Below are positions 49,904-58,468 of a stretch of 64,000 nt of DNA, one piece after another. A program made the position numbers and the translations under genes. The DNA is from Paenibacillus_AA sp045062745. GTDB lineage: Bacteria; Bacillota; Bacilli; Paenibacillales; NBRC-103111. A model generated the notes under the pieces. The model searched no databases. It was not told where the DNA came from and saw only the letters and a list, made by a program, of their open reading frames with translations. The stretch is from the NCBI RefSeq assembly GCF_045062745.1, contig NZ_JBJGED010000008.1, positions 177,591 through 241,590 of the forward strand, given 5' to 3'. Position 1 is the stretch's first letter. Each line of letters opens with the position of its first letter.

Positions 49904-51169
49904 CTACATGTTTTTCTTGGCTGGCGCCCCGGAGCCGTTTACTTTTTCCGCTTGCTCGTCCTGCCGCACCAGCTCCGCGATCAGCTCGCCGAGCAAATCC
50001 GACGTGCGGTACATTTCCTCCAGCGAGTTGTACGGTCCGCCTACTTCGAGGAGCATGCTGTTCGGCGACAGGTGCTGGTTGTACTCTCCGTTGCCTTGCG
50101 AGGACTTGGCGTATACGCCCCGCGAGATGCCGGGGTACCGCTCCTCCAAAATCGTGTGCAGCCGGTTGGCGAATTCGGCGTTTTGCTTCCAGTTCGGGTT
50201 TTTCGTGCCGACGATGAAGTACACTTGTGCGTAATCTTTGCCATTCAGCTTCACCGTCGTCCGGTCTCGGGCCAGCGCATCGCGATGAATATCGAAGATC
50301 ATATCGAGAGCCGAATGAGCCGCCATGGCCGTTTGTACCGTTTTGGCCGAATAGGCGTACGATTTGGCGTAGTTGAACCCTTTTTCCGTGCTGGGGTAAT
50401 CCGTCGTCGACTGCAGCGTAGGGATGCCTAGCCCCTCCAGCTTGTCCTTCAGCCGTTTGCCGACGAGCGTAATGTTGATGTCGGAATCGTAAGCGCCGTC
50501 GGGGTCCTTGATCCCTTTGGAGGCGAGCTCGGGCAGGAACGATTCCCGGTTGTGCGAATGATAGAGGAACACTCTCGGTTCCTTGGACACCTCGTTCCCC
50601 GCCCCTCCCGGCGTGCCGGTCGTTCCACCCGCGCCTGCGCCGGTTGCAGGTGTAGGTGTCGGCGCGACCCCGCCGGATCCCGTTCCGGTGCCTGTCGTCG
50701 GCACTTGTGTGATCGCCTGCGGCAGCGGCATGTAATCGGCCGGGCCGTCGTTCACCTTCGTCGCTTGGCCGGAATACAAGAGCGCGCTTGTCTCGTTCGC
50801 GAGACCGGGAAGCTCGGCGGCCAGCAGGCTCTTCGGATCCCGGGCATTGACGCCGGTCATATATTGAAGCAGGAAATTGGCCGTATTGCCCGGCGACAAC
50901 GCGTGTGCATAGCCGCTAGTGTTCATGAACGGCATTTCCATCGCTACCATATCGAGGAAGAAAGTGAGCGATAAGTTGGCCGCCATCCCTTTCATAGAAG
51001 AGATGGACGAGGCGTTATTCTTGTTGGACACAATCGAGAACAGACCGGTGACGATGAAAAAGGCGAGCGTTCCGACCGCCAACGCTGTCAGAAGTTTGCT
51101 CATGGTACGAATTTTGCGAACCGTCCGGTTCACTTTGCTCAGGTTTAATGTTGCGACTACCCATTTCAT
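49904..51169 (-). CDS. spoIIP: Stage II sporulation protein P, copy A
   Basis: First of two tandem spoIIP genes. The 421 residues have an N-terminal helix (about 28-50), a linker with TGTGTGSGG and ATGAGAGG runs (about 170-200) and the catalytic domain with YHSHNRESFLPEL near 212, FDIHRDALARDR near 295 and SMLLEVGGPYNSLEE near 375, all intact. The two copies share the domain closely but differ in linker and tail, so the duplication is old. ATG at 51169 follows GGGAGGGAATCGG. A sigma-E-like -10 lies upstream (51208-51215). Confidence 0.92.
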   Translation of the reverse strand: MKWVVATLNLSKVNRTVRKIRTMSKLLTALAVGTLAFFIVTGLFSIVSNKNNASSISSMKGMAANLSLTFFLDMVAMEMPFMNTSGYAHALSPGNTANFLLQYMTGVNARDPKSLLAAELPGLANETSALLYSGQATKVNDGPADYMPLPQAITQVPTTGTGTGSGGVAPTPTPATGAGAGGTTGTPGGAGNEVSKEPRVFLYHSHNRESFLPELASKGIKDPDGAYDSDINITLVGKRLKDKLEGLGIPTLQSTTDYPSTEKGFNYAKSYAYSAKTVQTAMAAHSALDMIFDIHRDALARDRTTVKLNGKDYAQVYFIVGTKNPNWKQNAEFANRLHTILEERYPGISRGVYAKSSQGNGEYNQHLSPNSMLLEVGGPYNSLEEMYRTSDLLGELIAELVRQDEQAEKVNGSGAPAKKNM

Positions 51170-51207
51170 CCGATTCCCTCCCGCGCTCTGTGAATCTAGC
51201 TGATATT

Positions 51208-51215
51208 AATCTATG
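51208..51215 (-). promoter_or_regulatory. Sigma-E-like -10 element before spoIIP copy A
   Basis: CATAGATT on the minus strand fits the sigma-E -10 pattern CATANNNT; the -35 region 16 bases upstream is poor. B. subtilis spoIIP is sigma-E dependent, which supports it. Confidence 0.4.
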
Positions 51216-51328
51216 AAATCGGGAGGCTGAGTAGAACCAAGTCTGCAAAACTTCTAATCTATTACACCGGAGTCGCCAGTTGGCGAGAAGCCGACGATTC
51301 CCGGCGATCCCGGGTTAAGCACTCCTAC

Positions 51329-51349
51329 AAAAAAACTCCGGCGGGCCGG
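51329..51349 (-). terminator. Weak terminator after the YheC/D-type gene region
   Basis: On the minus strand CCGG-CCCG-CCGG is followed by a run of seven T. The stem is only four pairs, so efficiency is doubtful. It lies about 25 bases past the stop of the ATP-grasp gene. Confidence 0.5.
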
Positions 51350-51372
51350 TTAGGGCTGCCAGAGCTTGTGAC

Positions 51373-52161
51373 TTACTTTTTAGACCGCTTGGACTTGCGG
51401 GGCGGGAATTTTTTCCCGTAGGCGAGCGCATACTTGTACATTTTGCGAAACTCCCTGTGGTCTTTCACGCGTAAAAACAAAGACAAGTCCGGGCTTGTGT
51501 TCACCTCGATGATCCAAGGCCGCCGGGATTTATCCAGGCCAACATCGAGGCCTAGCTCCTTGATCCGCTTGAACCGGCGCAGCATCGCGGACGAGGTTCT
51601 GAGGCCCACTTTCCGAAGCCGGCTGCGCAGCGCCGCAATCTGGCTCAGATTCATGCCGATGCTGCGGCAGACTCGGTCCATCGAGACAACGGCACCGCCA
51701 TGGCGGACATTCGTGACGACGCCCCGCGATCCGGCCACCCGGGCCAGCATGCCCGTGACCTCCCATTTATGCTCGGGATTGGACTGCACCATTATGCGGA
51801 GATCGAACGGCCGCCCTTCATACCGGCACAGCCGAATTCCGCGCTGCACCAGATAGCGCTGTCGGCCGATCCTCGCCGCCTGCAGTGCGGTATAGAGCGC
51901 GCCGACCGAACGGTACGATCGCGTCCGGCTGCCCGACTGGACCGAGTATTTGCCTCCGGCTTTGCTCCTCCAAACGCGCATAACCCCGGTGCCATGATTC
52001 CCATGATCCGGCTTCACATAAACCGTGTTGTAACTGTTCAACATCCGTGTGAGGCTGCCGGCAGCGAAAATAGCGGTTTCCGGCACATAGGCGCGCACCC
52101 GGCGATCACGGGCCACCGCCTCGGTCCGGAGCCATTTGCTCCTCACATACTGAATGCTCAC
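51373..52161 (-). CDS. YheC/YheD-type ATP-grasp protein (spore coat-associated family)
   Basis: ATP-grasp protein of the YheC/YheD family, named after B. subtilis proteins found with the spore coat; the ligated substrates are unknown. The 262 residues have VYVKPDHGNHGTGVMRVWR near 48 (nucleotide-binding loop), RYLVQRGIRLCRYEGRPFDLRIMVQ near 105-130, GGAVVS near 155 and IIEVNTSPDLSLF near 220 (metal-binding E and N). The C-terminal tail is strongly basic (GKKFPPRKSKRSKK). It lies between the YibQ-type deacetylase and spoIIP, a place empty in Bacillus. Confidence 0.85.
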   Translation of the reverse strand: MSIQYVRSKWLRTEAVARDRRVRAYVPETAIFAAGSLTRMLNSYNTVYVKPDHGNHGTGVMRVWRSKAGGKYSVQSGSRTRSYRSVGALYTALQAARIGRQRYLVQRGIRLCRYEGRPFDLRIMVQSNPEHKWEVTGMLARVAGSRGVVTNVRHGGAVVSMDRVCRSIGMNLSQIAALRSRLRKVGLRTSSAMLRRFKRIKELGLDVGLDKSRRPWIIEVNTSPDLSLFLRVKDHREFRKMYKYALAYGKKFPPRKSKRSKK

Positions 52162-52252
52162 GAACGCTCCCCCTTCCGCGGGCCCCCATCAGGCTTATCG
52201 TTATGCTATGCGGAAGGAGCCTGGAACGGCTGTGCGGATGTCCGGCCGGGCG

Positions 52253-53068
52253 TCAGCGGGTTAACAACCTCGGTACGAGCGTGGAAAGCTTCACGAACTC
52301 GAACTGCTTGGAGAGCTCGGGAATGGACTCCCGCAATGCAGAGGCTGTGGTTTTGCCGGAACCGCCGACATGACCGATGGCAATGCATTGATTGGCCCCT
52401 TCGAGGTGCGTGAGGATTTTGCGCAGCTGCCGTTTCACATGGACTTGACTGACCGTGTCGTCAAGGAAGAGTTGATTTTCCACGACGGGGACCCCGACCT
52501 CTTGTCCGATTTTTTTCATCAAGCTGAAATAAGAGGTACGGCTGTCCAGGAAGAACAACCCCCTCTCCTTGCATACCTCCAGCACGATACGAGCCACCCG
52601 GGGATCGGTAGTGGCCTTGGAGCCCATATGGTTGTTCATCCCGATGGCATGCGGCACACTGTCGATCGCCTCGTTTACCTTCCGGCGAATTTCGTTGTCG
52701 CTCATCGCGGTCATGATCGCGCCCGGTCCCAGCCAGCTCTTCTTGCCCCGCAGCGGCTCCATCGGCATGTGGACGATCACTTCATGACCGGCCTTTTGCG
52801 CGAGTTCCGCGTCGCTCTTAGTTGTCGGCATGAACGGCATGATGGCTACCGTAATCGGAACCGGCATTTCCATCATTTGCTCCGTGCCGCTCATGCGATT
52901 GCCGAAATCGTCGATCACAATCGCGACCCGTTTCGTCGCCGCCGGAGCTTCGCCGGGAGTGATTGGGGACAATTCAGCCGGTGCGGCTTGAACGCCGCTC
53001 CGGGTTGCAGCCAGTATAGCCAATAGTACGATCAGAGCAGCCAACGTGTATTTGTTCGACTTGCGCAT
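52253..53068 (-). CDS. Divergent polysaccharide deacetylase (YibQ-like), exported
   Basis: Exported carbohydrate esterase of the divergent polysaccharide deacetylase family (PF04748, YibQ). The 271 residues have a signal peptide (MRKSNKYTLAALIVLLAILA), then AIVIDDFGNRMSG with the metal-binding DD near 50, VAIMPFMP, AGHEVIVHMPMEP near 93, GMNNHMGSKATTDPR near 143 and GLFFLDSRTSYFS near 170. ATG at 53068 follows AGGAAGC at about 10 bases. It overlaps the end of the exported protein gene region by position but the chosen start is 38 bases after that stop, so the two are cotranscribed. Confidence 0.88.
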   Translation of the reverse strand: MRKSNKYTLAALIVLLAILAATRSGVQAAPAELSPITPGEAPAATKRVAIVIDDFGNRMSGTEQMMEMPVPITVAIMPFMPTTKSDAELAQKAGHEVIVHMPMEPLRGKKSWLGPGAIMTAMSDNEIRRKVNEAIDSVPHAIGMNNHMGSKATTDPRVARIVLEVCKERGLFFLDSRTSYFSLMKKIGQEVGVPVVENQLFLDDTVSQVHVKRQLRKILTHLEGANQCIAIGHVGGSGKTTASALRESIPELSKQFEFVKLSTLVPRLLTR

Positions 53069-53106
53069 TCGAACCCAGCTTCCTTTCTTAACTAAGCTCC
53101 AGGCGA

Positions 53107-54324
53107 TCAACGAGGCGTCTTAACGATGTCGATTAGACGCCACGGCGAGTCCAGGCTTGCTCTCGCTGCGGTGAAGGAAAACGTTTCTTTGGCGGACCGG
53201 CTTCCCTTGCGAGAGACAAGGGCGGTCTGCCGGACTTGTTCGGTCAATGCACCTTCCGAGAGGTCCGACCGTTCCCACTTATCCAGCTTGACCGCGGTTA
53301 CGGTATCGAACTGCTTGTCCAGCGCTTTCCGGTCCTCCGGGGATAGGCCCGGAGTCGCCGCCGCCACGATGGCGTGATCGTGCTGCCCCAGTCCTTCCAG
53401 CAAGGCGGCCGCCAGCTCATAAGGCTCCAGACTCTCTAGATAGGCGACCAGTCTGCCGGCCGCTTTGTATGCCATCAATTGGTGCGCCATGTCCACCGAA
53501 TCGGATTTGTGGGTCGTGCTCCCCCGGAAGTGGATGCAGAAATGTCCAGAAAAATTGTTGCCCGGGATGCCATCACCTCCATGCGGCATGCCGTGCATGG
53601 AAGCCGCCAACCGGTCGCCCTCGTCGGTAACGACCAGGATGGCTCTTCGCTTCCAGCTCCATTGTCCCCCGTAGATCCGTTTCATGATCGCCGTATCCGC
53701 CTTCGTCATGGGCTGAACGTCGGCATGCTGGCTGCCGGCCCTTCGCTGTACGCGGAACGACAGCCCCGTCTCAAGATCGGTCACTTGGAAGACGCTCTTG
53801 CGGGGCAGCTTGTTCCGAGCGTCCTTCCAATCGAGCAGCGTCCCGTAATGGCGCACCCTGAGTTCCAGCGCTTGCGCCCGCAGCCAGTTCCACGAGGATC
53901 GGCCGATCGTCCACTGCTTCCCCGTCCCGAGCTCGACGAGCAAATCCGGTGAAACCAGAGCTAGTCGCACCTCGCCCTCCGCGGACTGCACCACGAGCGC
54001 CGTATCGGATAGCGGCAGCAGCAGCTCGGTCACCTTATTACCGTCAAGCGGCGGGTTCGGCTCGCTCCGCTTCGCCCATGCTTTGCTCATTCGCGTCTCC
54101 GCGAGCGGCACCGAGCTGATCTGGGTCGCCACCGGGCTGGAGCGTACCTCGAGCCGGAACTGGACCGCTTCCGGGGCTCCGGTCTGTTCCGCCCGGTTCG
54201 GGTCGGCCGGATTTACGGGGCCTTGGCGCTCGGCCGCGATCAGCGAGCTGCCCGGGCCGGTCCCGAAGGCGGTCAACCACAGGCAGACCGCCATCAGCAG
54301 CTTGCCGATCGTATTCACCCGCAT
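53107..54324 (-). CDS. Exported protein of unknown function with GHFCIHF motif
   Basis: Exported protein of 405 residues that I do not recognise as a named family. A signal peptide (MRVNTIGKLLMAVCLWLTAFG) is followed by a Pro/Glu-rich linker and a beta-type core. The distinctive block NNFSGHFCIHFRGSTTHKSD near 270-290, preceded by HGMPHGGDGIPG, resembles conserved motifs of Paenibacillus hypothetical exported proteins and recalls the His-x-x-Cys pattern of L,D-transpeptidases, without being a clear match. A C-terminal region resembles a TIM44-like accessory region. ATG at 54324 follows GGAGG at 7 bases. It lies between gpr and a deacetylase. Confidence 0.65.
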   Translation of the reverse strand: MRVNTIGKLLMAVCLWLTAFGTGPGSSLIAAERQGPVNPADPNRAEQTGAPEAVQFRLEVRSSPVATQISSVPLAETRMSKAWAKRSEPNPPLDGNKVTELLLPLSDTALVVQSAEGEVRLALVSPDLLVELGTGKQWTIGRSSWNWLRAQALELRVRHYGTLLDWKDARNKLPRKSVFQVTDLETGLSFRVQRRAGSQHADVQPMTKADTAIMKRIYGGQWSWKRRAILVVTDEGDRLAASMHGMPHGGDGIPGNNFSGHFCIHFRGSTTHKSDSVDMAHQLMAYKAAGRLVAYLESLEPYELAAALLEGLGQHDHAIVAAATPGLSPEDRKALDKQFDTVTAVKLDKWERSDLSEGALTEQVRQTALVSRKGSRSAKETFSFTAARASLDSPWRLIDIVKTPR

Positions 54325-54468
54325 GGCGATGCCTCCTTTCCCTAACTTAGCTTCAGTCGTATCCTTAGTTTCCACACTTCTTTTTTGCTAATTCCAAGGG
54401 CTTTATACTTAACAGAAACACCCACATCGCCGCAGTCGACATAGGTGTCGTTTCAGTCCATTCCAGCT

Positions 54469-55464
54469 TTAGTGCGTGTACGCGGAGACATTGTCTTGAT
54501 CGATCGCTTCGTGCAGCGCCGCATTCAACCCGCTCGCGATAATGTTGGCGATGTCCTCGATGAACTGATCGATATCCTTCGGCGTGACGAGCAGGTCGTG
54601 GCCGAGCGGATCGAGCACTTCCTTCACCATCTGCAGGCGGTCGTTCTCCTGCATGCCGTCGAGCAGGCCGAAGATTTGCTGAGTCGCGCTCGTCTGCTTC
54701 TTGAAATGCGAGAGCAGCATATCCATCGTGCTGTTGACGATGGTGGAGGCGTATACGACCGTAGGAACGCCGATCGCTATGACCGGGACGCCTAGAAACT
54801 CGCGCGTCAGCCCCTTGCGTTTGTTGCCGACGCCCGAGCCGGGATGGATGCCCGTATCGGCGATCTGAATCGTCGTGTTAACCCGCTCGAGCGCTCTGGA
54901 GGCGAGCGCGTCGATCGCGATGACGAGATCCGGCTTCGACCGGTCCACGACCCCTTGCACGATCTCACTCGTCTCGATCCCGGTAATGCCGAGCACCCCG
55001 GGTGCGACGGCGCTCACCTGTCGGTAACCCGGGCTGACTTGATCCGGCATCAGCTCGAAGAAATGGCGCGTCACCATGACGTTCTCCACCACGAGCGGAC
55101 CGAGCGCGTCCGGCGTCACATTCCAGTTGCCGAGCCCGATAATGAGCACTTTAGCCGCCTTGGTGATGCCGATTTTGTCCAGAAACCCAGCGAATTCCTG
55201 GGCGAACTTCGTCGCGATCCGATCCTGGAGGTCGGAATCCTTCTCCCGAAGGCGCGGGACCTCGAACGTTATGTAATGCCCTATCATTTTGCCGACCGCG
55301 CGGGAGCCCTGCTCATTCTGAATATCCATCCGCGTTAAGGTGCAGTCCTCGTTTTGAATCGTTTCGGTGTGGACGCCGGGAATCGTCTCTCCGAGCGTCT
55401 GGGAAGCCATCTCTTTGGCTTCCAGGGCAAGGTCCGTGCGGACCGCGTACAATCGATTGTCCAT
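54469..55464 (-). CDS. gpr: GPR endopeptidase (germination spore protease)
   Basis: Aspartic-type protease that degrades small acid-soluble proteins at germination. The 331 residues have the N-terminal propeptide region (1-15), TLTRMDIQNEQGSRAVGKMIGHYITFEVP near 42-70, LIIGLGNWNVTPDALGPLVVENVMVTRH near 108-135, GITGIETSEIVQGVVDRSKPDLVIAIDALASR near 155-190 and ADTGIHPGSGVGNKRKGL near 200, all family hallmarks. ATG at 55464 follows GAAAGGAGCGG. A sigma-G-like promoter lies 42-71 bases upstream. Position beside rpsT matches Bacillus. Confidence 0.96.
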   Translation of the reverse strand: MDNRLYAVRTDLALEAKEMASQTLGETIPGVHTETIQNEDCTLTRMDIQNEQGSRAVGKMIGHYITFEVPRLREKDSDLQDRIATKFAQEFAGFLDKIGITKAAKVLIIGLGNWNVTPDALGPLVVENVMVTRHFFELMPDQVSPGYRQVSAVAPGVLGITGIETSEIVQGVVDRSKPDLVIAIDALASRALERVNTTIQIADTGIHPGSGVGNKRKGLTREFLGVPVIAIGVPTVVYASTIVNSTMDMLLSHFKKQTSATQQIFGLLDGMQENDRLQMVKEVLDPLGHDLLVTPKDIDQFIEDIANIIASGLNAALHEAIDQDNVSAYTH

Positions 55465-55505
55465 GCTGCATTTCCGCTCCTTTCTTCCACGTGAAAACCC
55501 AGTTC

Positions 55506-55535
55506 TAGGTTGCCTAGATGCGGATTTCGTTATTC
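55506..55535 (-). promoter_or_regulatory. Sigma-G-like promoter of gpr
   Basis: On the minus strand GAATA (55531-55535), an 18-base spacer and CAACCTA (55506-55512), five of seven matching the sigma-G -10 CATACTA. gpr is sigma-F/G dependent in B. subtilis. Confidence 0.45.
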
Positions 55536-55576
55536 ACCGGGCCCTTTTGCACTTAAGGGGTTTGCCTGTTTCCTGG

Positions 55577-55605
55577 TTGCTTTTTGCATGGGCTCGTGAT
55601 AGAAT
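55577..55605 (+). promoter_or_regulatory. Sigma-A promoter of rpsT
   Basis: TTGCTT (55577-55582), 17-base spacer, TAGAAT (55600-55605) with an extended TGA, 65 bases before the rpsT start. Confidence 0.65.
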
Positions 55606-55669
55606 ATGTGAAGTTGTGCTTGAGATGAAGTAGCAATGGAATTGGCAATGTCTTAAGGAGGTGAACGCA

Positions 55670-55942
55670 ATGCCTAACATTAAATCCGCAATCAAACGTG
55701 TTAAAACCAGCGAAAAGCGTCGTCTTCAGAACGCTTCCCAGAAATCTGCACTTCGCACTGCAGTGAAATCGTTCGAAACTGCTGCTGCGGGCCAAGACGT
55801 GGAATCCATGAAAGAAACCTTGCTCGCTGCTACGAAGAAGCTTGATAAGGCAGTGACAAAAGGATTAATTCATAAAAATGCGGCTGCCCGCAAAAAATCC
55901 CGCCTGGCGAAATTGTTCAACTCGATTTCCGCTCAAGGCTAA
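55670..55942 (+). CDS. rpsT: 30S ribosomal protein S20
   Basis: Small-subunit protein that binds 16S rRNA. The 90 residues start MPNIKSAIKRVKTSEKRRL and contain the conserved AVTKGLIHKNAAARKKSRLAK block near 65-85. ATG at 55670 follows AAGGAGG at 8 bases; an in-frame GTG at 55661 is too close to that site. It is divergent from gpr and ends in a strong terminator, the standard Bacillus arrangement. Confidence 0.98.
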   Translation: MPNIKSAIKRVKTSEKRRLQNASQKSALRTAVKSFETAAAGQDVESMKETLLAATKKLDKAVTKGLIHKNAAARKKSRLAKLFNSISAQG

Positions 55943-55954
55943 GGGTTGGAACAT

Positions 55955-55999
55955 AAAAAGTCCTTTGCTTCCGCATTCGCGGCCGCAAAGGACTTTTTT
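55955..55999. terminator. Bidirectional terminator after rpsT
   Basis: AGTCCTTTGC pairs with GCAAAGGACT, flanked by A and T runs on both sides (55955-55999). It also serves the convergent SGNH hydrolase gene. Confidence 0.88.
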
Positions 56000-56016
56000 C
56001 GTGCTGCACTTCTCGA

Positions 56017-57135
56017 CTAGCCTTCCTTCCCCGTCTCCAGCATCCGGCGGAACGCCGGCTCCAAGCCATCCGCCATGCGCTGAAAGCCCAGATCCGTCGG
56101 GTGAACCCCATCCACCGTGCACTCGTCATAGTCGTTCCCCAGCAAGGTCCCACCGTCGAAAAATTCAATACGGCGGTCTCCCGCCTCCTGCAGCGAGGCT
56201 ACCGTCTCTTGCGCGATGCTGCGTCGTATGTCGCATAGAGCAGCCAGTTCCGGTTCGAAACGATCCCGTGCATAGAGAATTCTCGAGCAGACCAGGATCG
56301 GCACGTCCGCATGACGCTCCCGGTAGATGCGAATGAACTCCGGCAATGTCCGCTGCAAGTTTTCCGCCGCCCCTACGTTCGCCTCATAATCGAGTACGAG
56401 CAGCGCCGGTCGCTCGATCTCCGATAAGATGTGAGCCAGTTCCGGCTCTCCTAAGCCGTTGCCGGAAAAGCCTACATTAATGAACTCGTACGGAATTCGA
56501 CGGCTCAAAATGTTCGTATAGGACATGCCTGGACGGTTGGCACAGCCCCCCTGCGTGATCGACGTCCCGTAGACGATGATCTTCTTGTCGCTCGCGTAGG
56601 ACGTCGGCGCCTCTAAGGATGCATCCGCCATCAGCCCGATGTACAGCTCCTTCACGCCGGTGTACAACGGGAAGTTGAGCGTGATCGGACGCGACTCGCC
56701 GCTCAAGCTCGGCCAATCGAACAATGGGGCCGTATATTCCGTTAACGTATGGTCGAATCGGGTCGTGCTCACGTACTTCATGGCGCCTATCTCACCTATG
56801 TAGCAGTCGAACCCGCACTGCCCGGTCGCGGGCATATGGTACATGGAACCGCTGCCCGTGAGGACGACCTTCACGAACAGCTTGCCCGAGTTCGTCCGGA
56901 AGCGGACTTGTCCGCCCGAGGTGCAATCCGCCAATTGATCGACCGGCGTGCGGATCGGATGCGAGGGCTTGGCGGGCAAGCGCCGGTACAGGCCTTCTTG
57001 CTCCAGCCAAGGGAAGCCGGCGAGCTGGAACGGCGCCTCCTTCGGCGAATACCAGCGAATGCCGTCCGTTTCCTTCTCCTCGAGCCTCATGTTCGGATCC
57101 AACTGTTGCACTTGCGATTTTTGCGGTTCAGCCAT
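56017..57135 (-). CDS. SGNH/GDSL hydrolase family esterase
   Basis: Esterase of the SGNH type with an N-terminal beta domain, related to carbohydrate (acetylxylan) esterases. The 372 residues have an N-terminal galactose-binding-like region (1-170), then the nucleophile block IVYGTSITQGGCANRPG near 180, the Gly block GFSGNGLGEPE near 215, the Asn in DYEANVG near 245 and the Asp/His pair in TVDGVHPTDLG near 340, so the catalytic residues are complete. No signal peptide, so it is cytosolic. ATG at 57135 follows GGGGGAGA. It stands between holA and rpsT, where Bacillus has no gene. Confidence 0.85.
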   Translation of the reverse strand: MAEPQKSQVQQLDPNMRLEEKETDGIRWYSPKEAPFQLAGFPWLEQEGLYRRLPAKPSHPIRTPVDQLADCTSGGQVRFRTNSGKLFVKVVLTGSGSMYHMPATGQCGFDCYIGEIGAMKYVSTTRFDHTLTEYTAPLFDWPSLSGESRPITLNFPLYTGVKELYIGLMADASLEAPTSYASDKKIIVYGTSITQGGCANRPGMSYTNILSRRIPYEFINVGFSGNGLGEPELAHILSEIERPALLVLDYEANVGAAENLQRTLPEFIRIYRERHADVPILVCSRILYARDRFEPELAALCDIRRSIAQETVASLQEAGDRRIEFFDGGTLLGNDYDECTVDGVHPTDLGFQRMADGLEPAFRRMLETGKEG

Positions 57136-57213
57136 AATTCGTTCTCCCCCTTGTTCCATGAATGGCTTTCTTCCCTAGTTTCGTCTCATGGGGGGAGGAT
57201 GTCAACAAAAAAC

Positions 57214-58227
57214 TCAAGCCGCCAAACGCAGCAGGAACAGCTCCAAGCCCAGCACCTTGTCGATTTTCCCGCTTTTCAGCTTATAGTCCAGCTCTGCCAG
57301 CTCCTCAAGAATGCGAACGAGCTGCTCGTCCTTGTACTTCGTCCCTTGTTCGGCGGCGATCTTCACCGCATACGGGTGCAGCCCGAGCTGGCTCGCCAGC
57401 TGCTGCTGGGAATAACCTTGCCGGGACAGCTCCTTCACCTGCAGGATGATACGGAACTGCCTTGCGATGAGGAGCGTCAGCTTCACCGGCTCTTCCTTCA
57501 TCTTAATTAACTCCTGCAGGATCGTGAACGCCCGCTGCAGCCGGAGCCGGACGATGTCTTCGATCAGGATGAACACGTTCTGCTCCGTCGTGCGAGTCAC
57601 AAGTGCATCGACCACATCCCCGGTAACGCGACCGCCCTGCCCGACGTACAGGGACAGCTTCTCGATCTCGGCGGACAAGGTCTGGAGGTTGCTCCCCGCA
57701 TACAGCACGAATTGATCGGCCGCTCCTGCGGCGAAGCTGAATCCGGCCCGTTCCGCCTGACGGCCGACCCACGCGATCAAGTCCTCCGCCGACAGCGCCG
57801 GGAAGGCGACGGAGCTGTCCTTGACCGCCTTCACCAGCTTCTTTCGCTCGTCGAGCTTCTCCGCATCGACCAAGAGGACCAGCACGCTGAAGTCGGATGG
57901 AGTTTTGAGGTAGTCGAGCAGCTTCTCCGGGTTGTGCTCTACCTTGGACGTATCCTTGGCTCCTGTCAGGAACACGGCGTTCTTCGCGATGACCAGCTTT
58001 TTCTCCGCCATGAAGGGAAGCGTGCCCGCATCCTCCAGGACGGTGTCCAGGCTCGTCTCGGCCAAGTCGTAACGGGAGATGGCGAACTCCCGAACCGCAG
58101 GATCGATCAGCTTGTCGGTTAGAAACTGGATGAATTCCTGGAGCAAGTAGCGCTCCGGACCGTAGCACACGTATAGGGGACGTGCGCCTCCCTTGGCGAT
58201 TTCCCTCGCCGCCGATTTATAATCCAT
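57214..58227 (-). CDS. holA: DNA polymerase III subunit delta
   Basis: Clamp-loader subunit that opens the beta sliding clamp. The 337 residues have PLYVCYGPERYLLQEFIQFL near 18-37, LPFMAEKKLVIAKNAVFL near 70, the dnaE-like domain II, EQNVFILIEDIVRLRLQRAF near 225 and KIDKVLGLELFLLRLAA at the end, all typical of HolA. ATG at 58227 follows AAGGTG at about 8 bases; longer frames are unsupported. As in Bacillus it lies near rpsT, here with an SGNH esterase gene inserted between. Confidence 0.93.
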   Translation of the reverse strand: MDYKSAAREIAKGGARPLYVCYGPERYLLQEFIQFLTDKLIDPAVREFAISRYDLAETSLDTVLEDAGTLPFMAEKKLVIAKNAVFLTGAKDTSKVEHNPEKLLDYLKTPSDFSVLVLLVDAEKLDERKKLVKAVKDSSVAFPALSAEDLIAWVGRQAERAGFSFAAGAADQFVLYAGSNLQTLSAEIEKLSLYVGQGGRVTGDVVDALVTRTTEQNVFILIEDIVRLRLQRAFTILQELIKMKEEPVKLTLLIARQFRIILQVKELSRQGYSQQQLASQLGLHPYAVKIAAEQGTKYKDEQLVRILEELAELDYKLKSGKIDKVLGLELFLLRLAA

Positions 58228-58280
58228 TCGTCCGCACCTTTTTCTATAGTCAATTGTCCGTGCTTCTGCAATCATAGTAG

Positions 58281-58333
58281 CAAAAACAAAAGGATCACGT
58301 CAAAATCCGTAGATTTTGGACGTCATCCTTTTG
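58281..58333 (-). terminator. Long hairpin terminator of the sigma/anti-sigma operon
   Basis: ACAAAAGGAT, ACGTC and AAAATC on one side pair with GATTTT, GACGT and ATCCTTTTGT on the other with one mismatch in each arm; on the minus strand a T-rich run follows. It ends the operon at 58469. Confidence 0.75.
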
Positions 58334-58468
58334 TCCCAGCACATCTATATAAACACCGTCAGGAGGGTCCTAGGCACTCCTGGCGAGTGGTCATACAATG
58401 TCAGCGGCGTGTGCTTTGTTACTATAGCATACGTACCGGTTGACGTTGTGTGCATGGATTTTCCCAAC

